NCBI GenBank assembly: GCA_963719485.1
Contig: OY970387.1
Span: 310,001-374,000, forward strand
Length of the DNA stretch: 64,000 nucleotides
DNA from: Bog-473 sp963719485
Lineage (GTDB): Bacteria; Actinomycetota; Acidimicrobiia; Acidimicrobiales; RAAP-2
Direction of reading: 5' to 3'
Part shown: positions 60,369-64,000 of the stretch, piece after piece
Layout: each line of letters starts with the position of its first letter
Position numbering within the stretch: position 1 is the first letter of the stretch
Position numbers and translations under genes: made by a program
The notes under the pieces: model-generated
What the model saw: the letters and a program-made list of their open reading frames with translations, nothing else
What the model was told of the DNA's origin: nothing
The model's database searches: none

Positions 60369-61145
60369 TCACACTGCCGGCGACAGTCCTCCGTCGAGGT
60401 TGATCGCCGCACCGGTCAGGTACGAGGCGCGCGACGAGAGGAGGAAGCACCCGAGGTCGGCGAACTCGGAGGCGCGGCCGAAGCGGCCGAGCGGGATACC
60501 GGCGTCCTCGGCGAAGCGTTCGTAGAACTCCCGGACGCCGGCCCCGGCGCCGGCCGCTATGCGGGTCCATTGCCCACTCTCGATGAGCCCGATGAGCACG
60601 GCGTTCACTCGGATCCCGTCGGGTGCGAGCTCCTTGGAGAGCGCCTTCATGAGCGCCATGCCCGCGGCGCGGGTGACCGAGCTCGGCTCGCTCGCACCAC
60701 CGGGCGCCTTGGCCGCCAGGGCCAGCGTGAATAGCACCGCGCCGTGACTGGCCCGGAGCTGCGGGAGCGCCATTCGGGTGAGCCGCACCGCCGCCATGAG
60801 CTTGAGCTGGAAGTCGGACTCCCAGGTGGCGTCGTTGATCGTCTCGATGGGGCCGGCCGAGGCGCGGCCGGCATTGTGCACCACCCCGTCGACACGCCCC
60901 CAGCGGGCCACTGCGGCGTCGAGGAACGCCTCGAGGTCCGCCGCCCGCGTCACGTCGGCCCTTTGCGCCAGCACGTCGCCGCCCACGGCCTGGACCGCCC
61001 CTTCGGCGGTGCGCAACCGCTCCTCGTCGCGACCGCAGATGGCGACGGCCGCGCCCTCGGACGCCAGCTGCGTGGCCAGTGCCAGCCCGAGCCCTTCGGT
61101 GCCTCCCGTGATGAGGACGGCCTTGCCGGCCATTTCGAGGTTCAT
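60369..61145 (-). CDS. SDR-fold protein lacking the catalytic Tyr-Lys pair
   Basis: 258 residues, ATG after GGAGGATTGACC. The Rossmann motif TGGTEGLG and HNAG are clear, and the end (GIRVNAVLIGLI, SYLTGAAINLDGG) is a typical SDR end. At the place of the YxxxK pair the sequence reads SSVTRAAG, so Tyr and Lys are replaced by Ser and Arg. It may be a non-catalytic or altered SDR that still binds NAD(P). It follows the kinase-like gene by 3 bases. Confidence 0.88.
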   Translation of the reverse strand: MNLEMAGKAVLITGGTEGLGLALATQLASEGAAVAICGRDEERLRTAEGAVQAVGGDVLAQRADVTRAADLEAFLDAAVARWGRVDGVVHNAGRASAGPIETINDATWESDFQLKLMAAVRLTRMALPQLRASHGAVLFTLALAAKAPGGASEPSSVTRAAGMALMKALSKELAPDGIRVNAVLIGLIESGQWTRIAAGAGAGVREFYERFAEDAGIPLGRFGRASEFADLGCFLLSSRASYLTGAAINLDGGLSPAV

Positions 61146-61148
61146 TGG

Positions 61149-61700
61149 TCAATCCTCCTTCAGCGCGCCGGAGGCCACCCCGGCGAGAAAAGCATCGGCC
61201 TCCCGCTGCGAGCGCAGACGGACGAATCGGAGCCCGGACCAGCGCGGGTCGTGCTCGGCTGCCCCGTAGCGCTCGCGGTAGATGCGGTGCCGGGTGGCCG
61301 CCCAGGCGATGATCGACTTCTCGGGTTTGAACGAGAACAGGTTGGACCAGGGCTCCTTGTTCCCGTTCCAGAGCTGCTGGCGGGTGAGCGTGCGCCGGAG
61401 GGTGCGCCTGATGGTGCGGGCCATGACCGTGACGTAGGGCAGGTCGAACCACACGACGGTATCGGCCTGTTCCCACACGATGTCCCGCACTGTCGAGTAG
61501 TTGCCGTCGACGACCCACCGGGCCGCCCCTGTCACCTCCGTGACCCGGGCCTTGAACGTCTCGTTGTCGAGCGGTGTCCACCCGGGCTGGTGGAAGATGG
61601 CGTCGAGCTCGATGTTCGGCGCGTCCAAGGCGCGTGCCAGCGCGCGGCTCAGGGTCGTCTTGCCCGATCCCGAGCAGCCGACGACGGCGACCCGTTCGAT
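61149..61700 (-). CDS. P-loop kinase-like protein (adenylate kinase/FlaR-related), possible ATC start
   Basis: 183 residues if it starts at the ATC at 61700. The Walker A loop GCSGSGKT lies at residues 8-15, so the start cannot be farther downstream; the frame above has an in-frame TGA after only eight or nine more codons, with no ATG, GTG or TTG between. AGGAG stands 7 bases upstream of the ATC, ideal spacing. WVVDGNYSTVRDIVW and the Arg-rich RRTLRRTLTRQQLW lid are typical of the topology-modulation/AAA-type small kinases. It lies between two SDR genes on one transcript. Confidence 0.85.
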   Translation of the reverse strand: MERVAVVGCSGSGKTTLSRALARALDAPNIELDAIFHQPGWTPLDNETFKARVTEVTGAARWVVDGNYSTVRDIVWEQADTVVWFDLPYVTVMARTIRRTLRRTLTRQQLWNGNKEPWSNLFSFKPEKSIIAWAATRHRIYRERYGAAEHDPRWSGLRFVRLRSQREADAFLAGVASGALKED

Positions 61701-61701
61701 G

Positions 61702-62463
61702 TCAGCGCTCCTGTTCGGTGGGCCTGATCAGGATCTCGTTCACAGCGACGCGGCGTGGCTGGGTCACGGCATAGCGGATGCTCTCGGCGATGTCCTCCGC
61801 CCGCATGATCTCGATGCCCCCGAAGGTCTGGGCCATGCCCTCCAGGATCTGGGGACGGTTGTGGGAGGCTAACTCGGTGGCCGTCGCCCCGGGCTCAATC
61901 AGGGTGACGCGCACGTGCCGTGCCGTGACCTCCTGGCGCAGCGACTCGCTGAACGCGCCGACGCCGTGCTTGGTGGCGTTGTAGACACCGCTGTTCAGGC
62001 GGGCCACCCGTCCGGCCACCGAGCTGACGTTGACGATGTCGGCGACCGAGCGCGGCTCGCTCTCGGCGGTGGCCAACAGGTGCGGCAACGCGGCGTGCGT
62101 GCAATACAGCAACCCGAGCAGATTCAGGCCGACCATCCGCTGCCACTCCTCGAGTGGCGCATCGACGATCGGCCCCAGCAGCATGACGCCGGCGTTGTTG
62201 ACCAAGGTGTCGAGGCGGCCGAACTCCGCCACCGTGGCGGCCACGGCGCGCTGTGCCTCGGCGGGATCGGTGACGTCCGCCTCGACCACCAGCGCGGTCG
62301 CGGCGCCGCCGAGCCGCTCGGCCAGGGCTTCGAGGCGGTCGCGGCGCCGGGCCACCAGGGCCACCTTCGCCCCCTCCTCGGCCAGGACGACCGACGTCGC
62401 CTCGCCGATGCCGCTGCTGGCGCCCGTCACGAGGGCGACGGTCCCTTCCAGTCTCTTCGTCAT
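61702..62463 (-). CDS. SDR family oxidoreductase (YdfG-like)
   Basis: 253 residues, ATG after GGAGG. TGASSGIG near residue 14, NNAGVM near 91, Ser of NVSS, and YNATK as catalytic pair. The EIMRAEDIAESIRYAVTQP C-terminal segment is typical of YdfG-type serine/3-hydroxyacid dehydrogenases. It reduces or oxidises short hydroxy compounds with NADP. First gene of a three-gene run with the P-loop kinase-like gene (start 2 bases past its stop) and the second SDR. Confidence 0.94.
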   Translation of the reverse strand: MTKRLEGTVALVTGASSGIGEATSVVLAEEGAKVALVARRRDRLEALAERLGGAATALVVEADVTDPAEAQRAVAATVAEFGRLDTLVNNAGVMLLGPIVDAPLEEWQRMVGLNLLGLLYCTHAALPHLLATAESEPRSVADIVNVSSVAGRVARLNSGVYNATKHGVGAFSESLRQEVTARHVRVTLIEPGATATELASHNRPQILEGMAQTFGGIEIMRAEDIAESIRYAVTQPRRVAVNEILIRPTEQER

Positions 62464-62511
62464 GACGCCTCCACGGGTCCCGTGCCGGCCGCTGCGGCAC
62501 AGCGCGGGAGG

Positions 62512-64000
62512 CTATCGGGCGTCGGGCTCCTTGCCGACCGGTGCGTCCTCGACGGGTCCGACCGCCGCCGCGACCGGCGCGTGGCTCTCGTCGATCCCAA
62601 AGAGCCCGACCGGAACGCCGAGGTCCTCGGGCACCCGCGTCGGCGTGTCACGGTTCAATATCTCGCCCCGGAAGTAGGCCGGGCTGATTGCACGGCAGAT
62701 GAAGAAGAGCACGACGCCGAGCACGATGGCTCCCACGTCGATCACGAAGACCCCGCCGATGACCCGGTGCGTCCCCGGAAACGTCCAGGTCGTGTAGCTG
62801 TTGCTCGGGGTGACCCAGTTGTACCAGAGGAACCAGAACATCGCGAACCACAGGATGACGCCGCCGAGGAGCGGAAGGATGCCGCGGAGCCACAGGCTCC
62901 GGGTGCTCTCTGTCAGGCTCTTGCGGTAGAACCAGACGCACACGAAACCCGTCAGCCCGTAGTAGAACGCGATCATCACACCGAGAGCCGAGACCGAGTC
63001 GCCGATGACGCTGCTGCCCGTCGACAGGTAATTCATGGCCACATAGAGCGCGATGGAAATCGCTCCCATGACGACCGTCGACACCGTGGGGGTCAGGAAG
63101 CGCTTGTGTACACGCCCGAAGGCAGAGGGGATCGCCTTGTAGGTCGCCATCGACAAGGTGGTCCGGGCCGTGGGCAGGATGGTCGTCTGCGTCGACGCCG
63201 CGGCCGAGCTGAGCACCATCAGCAGGAGCAGGTGGGTCATGACCGATCCGAACCCCGTCGTGCCAAAGACCGACCTCCCGAGCACGTTGATCACGTCTCC
63301 CGAGTTGTTGGGGTTGCCCAGGCCGATGCCGTGCGTGCCGACGCCGGCGTAGGACTGCGAGGCCAGGACCACCAGGGCGTACGTCACGAGCAGGATCATG
63401 GTGGAGAGGACGGCGGCGCGTCCCGGTATCCGGTGCGAGTCCTTGGTCTCCTCGTTGACCGAGACCGAGGTGTCCCAGCCCCAGTAGATGAAGAGCATCA
63501 GGGTGAACCCCACCATGAAGCTGGTGAAGGACAGATGGAAGAAGGGGTTGAACCACTCTGCGCTGGGTGTCAGGTGCCCGGGGGGTGCGTTGCCCGAGCC
63601 GACCTTCGCGAGTGCGACGACCGCGAACACGATCAGGATCGTCAGCTCGATCCCGAGCAGGACCTTCTGCATGTTGGCCGAGATCTCGATCCCGACGTAG
63701 CAGATCGCCGTCATCAGGACGATCCAGAGGATTCCGACCAGCAGCACCCAGCCGCTCGACGGGTTGGTGCCGATGCCATTGGCGTTGAAGAGCAGGAAGA
63801 CGTACTGACCGGCGATCTGGGCCAGGCTGGCCATCACGAGGATGTCGGCCGCCACGATGCCCCATCCGCCGAACCACCCCGTCTTGGGGCCGAACGCGCG
63901 AGCGCCCCAGGTGAACGTCGTACCGCAGTCGGGGTCGGCGTTGTTCAGCTCCTTGTAGGCGTAGGAGATGAACAGCATCGGGATGAAGGCGAGAATCGTG
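62512..64000 (-). CDS. APC family amino acid permease, partial (5' end outside window)
   Basis: About 496 residues without a start; the N-terminus is beyond 64000. Eleven or so hydrophobic helices are visible. YKELNNADPDCGTTFTWGARAFGP near the start is the loop between TM2 and TM3 of amino acid/polyamine/organocation permeases, and WGWDTSVSVNEETKD is a typical TM6-loop. The last 60 residues are polar (GVPVGLFGIDESHAP). It imports or exchanges an amino acid or amine by secondary transport; substrate unknown. It is upstream of the SDR/kinase genes, 49 bases away. Confidence 0.9.
   Translation of the reverse strand, partial: TILAFIPMLFISYAYKELNNADPDCGTTFTWGARAFGPKTGWFGGWGIVAADILVMASLAQIAGQYVFLLFNANGIGTNPSSGWVLLVGILWIVLMTAICYVGIEISANMQKVLLGIELTILIVFAVVALAKVGSGNAPPGHLTPSAEWFNPFFHLSFTSFMVGFTLMLFIYWGWDTSVSVNEETKDSHRIPGRAAVLSTMILLVTYALVVLASQSYAGVGTHGIGLGNPNNSGDVINVLGRSVFGTTGFGSVMTHLLLLMVLSSAAASTQTTILPTARTTLSMATYKAIPSAFGRVHKRFLTPTVSTVVMGAISIALYVAMNYLSTGSSVIGDSVSALGVMIAFYYGLTGFVCVWFYRKSLTESTRSLWLRGILPLLGGVILWFAMFWFLWYNWVTPSNSYTTWTFPGTHRVIGGVFVIDVGAIVLGVVLFFICRAISPAYFRGEILNRDTPTRVPEDLGVPVGLFGIDESHAPVAAAVGPVEDAPVGKEPDAR

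Noticed and set aside
1..64000. Searched for tRNA, rRNA, CRISPR arrays, insertion sequences and phage genes
   Set aside because: No cloverleaf with a CCA-type arm, repeat-spacer array, transposase or integrase motif was noticed by eye; a computed search could still find a short RNA.

Overview
The window is GC-rich, densely coded DNA with many GTG starts, strong G+C bias at third codon positions and many 4-base (ATGA/GTGA) start/stop overlaps. Gene content is that of a heterotrophic actinomycete: amidohydrolase, CaiB-type CoA-transferase, several SDR enzymes, a questin-oxidase-like protein, PAPS sulfotransferase, TauD-type dioxygenase and many alpha/beta hydrolases. I think of an uncultured Actinomycetota lineage, perhaps Acidimicrobiia, but no rRNA or marker gene is present to fix this. 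I found no tRNA, rRNA, CRISPR array, transposase or phage gene. Three genes (near 3500, 13100 and 54960) are broken by single-base frameshifts, one of them in a G run, so residual sequence errors are likely.

Layout. 1-4.5 kb: a partial hydrolase, an amidohydrolase divergent from a TetR regulator with a palindrome between them, a frameshifted hydrolase and an APH-fold kinase. 4.5-12.8 kb: transport locus A, with a substrate-binding protein divergent from a fused LivH-LivM permease, a single protein joining an MFS domain to LivF-like and LivG-like ATPases, and a lipoprotein binding protein. 12.9-31 kb: mostly single catabolic or redox genes, including paired SnoaL/SDR genes, an epimerase, aldo/keto reductase, CoA-transferase, Gfo/Idh/MocA oxidoreductase, pirin, a cyclic-nucleotide-domain/thioredoxin-reductase fusion, a dehydratase, NagB-like deaminase, DinB-like protein and sulfotransferase. 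31-38 kb: an LCP-like membrane protein, small hypotheticals, a DMT transporter, hydrolase, methyltransferase and flavoprotein. 38.8-45.3 kb: an esterase, TauD dioxygenase, CadD-like transporter, SDR and a large FtsX-type permease.

45.4-57.8 kb is the most interesting block: nine minus-strand genes, nearly all overlapping or only a few bases apart. In transcription order they encode a GH4 glycosidase, a beta-hydroxyacid dehydrogenase, a class I aldolase (frameshifted), an FGGY kinase, a LarA-type racemase, an MFS-LivF fusion, a fused LivH-LivM permease, LivG and a binding protein. This looks like a complete uptake and breakdown route for a glycoside or sugar acid, served by a transporter of the branched-chain amino acid (HAAT) class rather than a usual sugar importer. 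Its MFS-ATPase fusion repeats the design of locus A, so the two loci together point to an uncharacterised hybrid transporter class.

57.9-64 kb: a DoxX-like protein, two GNAT proteins, a second epimerase, a DUF1543 protein, two SDRs flanking a P-loop kinase-like gene, and the C-terminal part of an APC amino-acid permease running off the right edge. Two genes (27060-27878 and 61149-61700) have no ATG, GTG or TTG in the only place a start can lie and may initiate at ATT and ATC.
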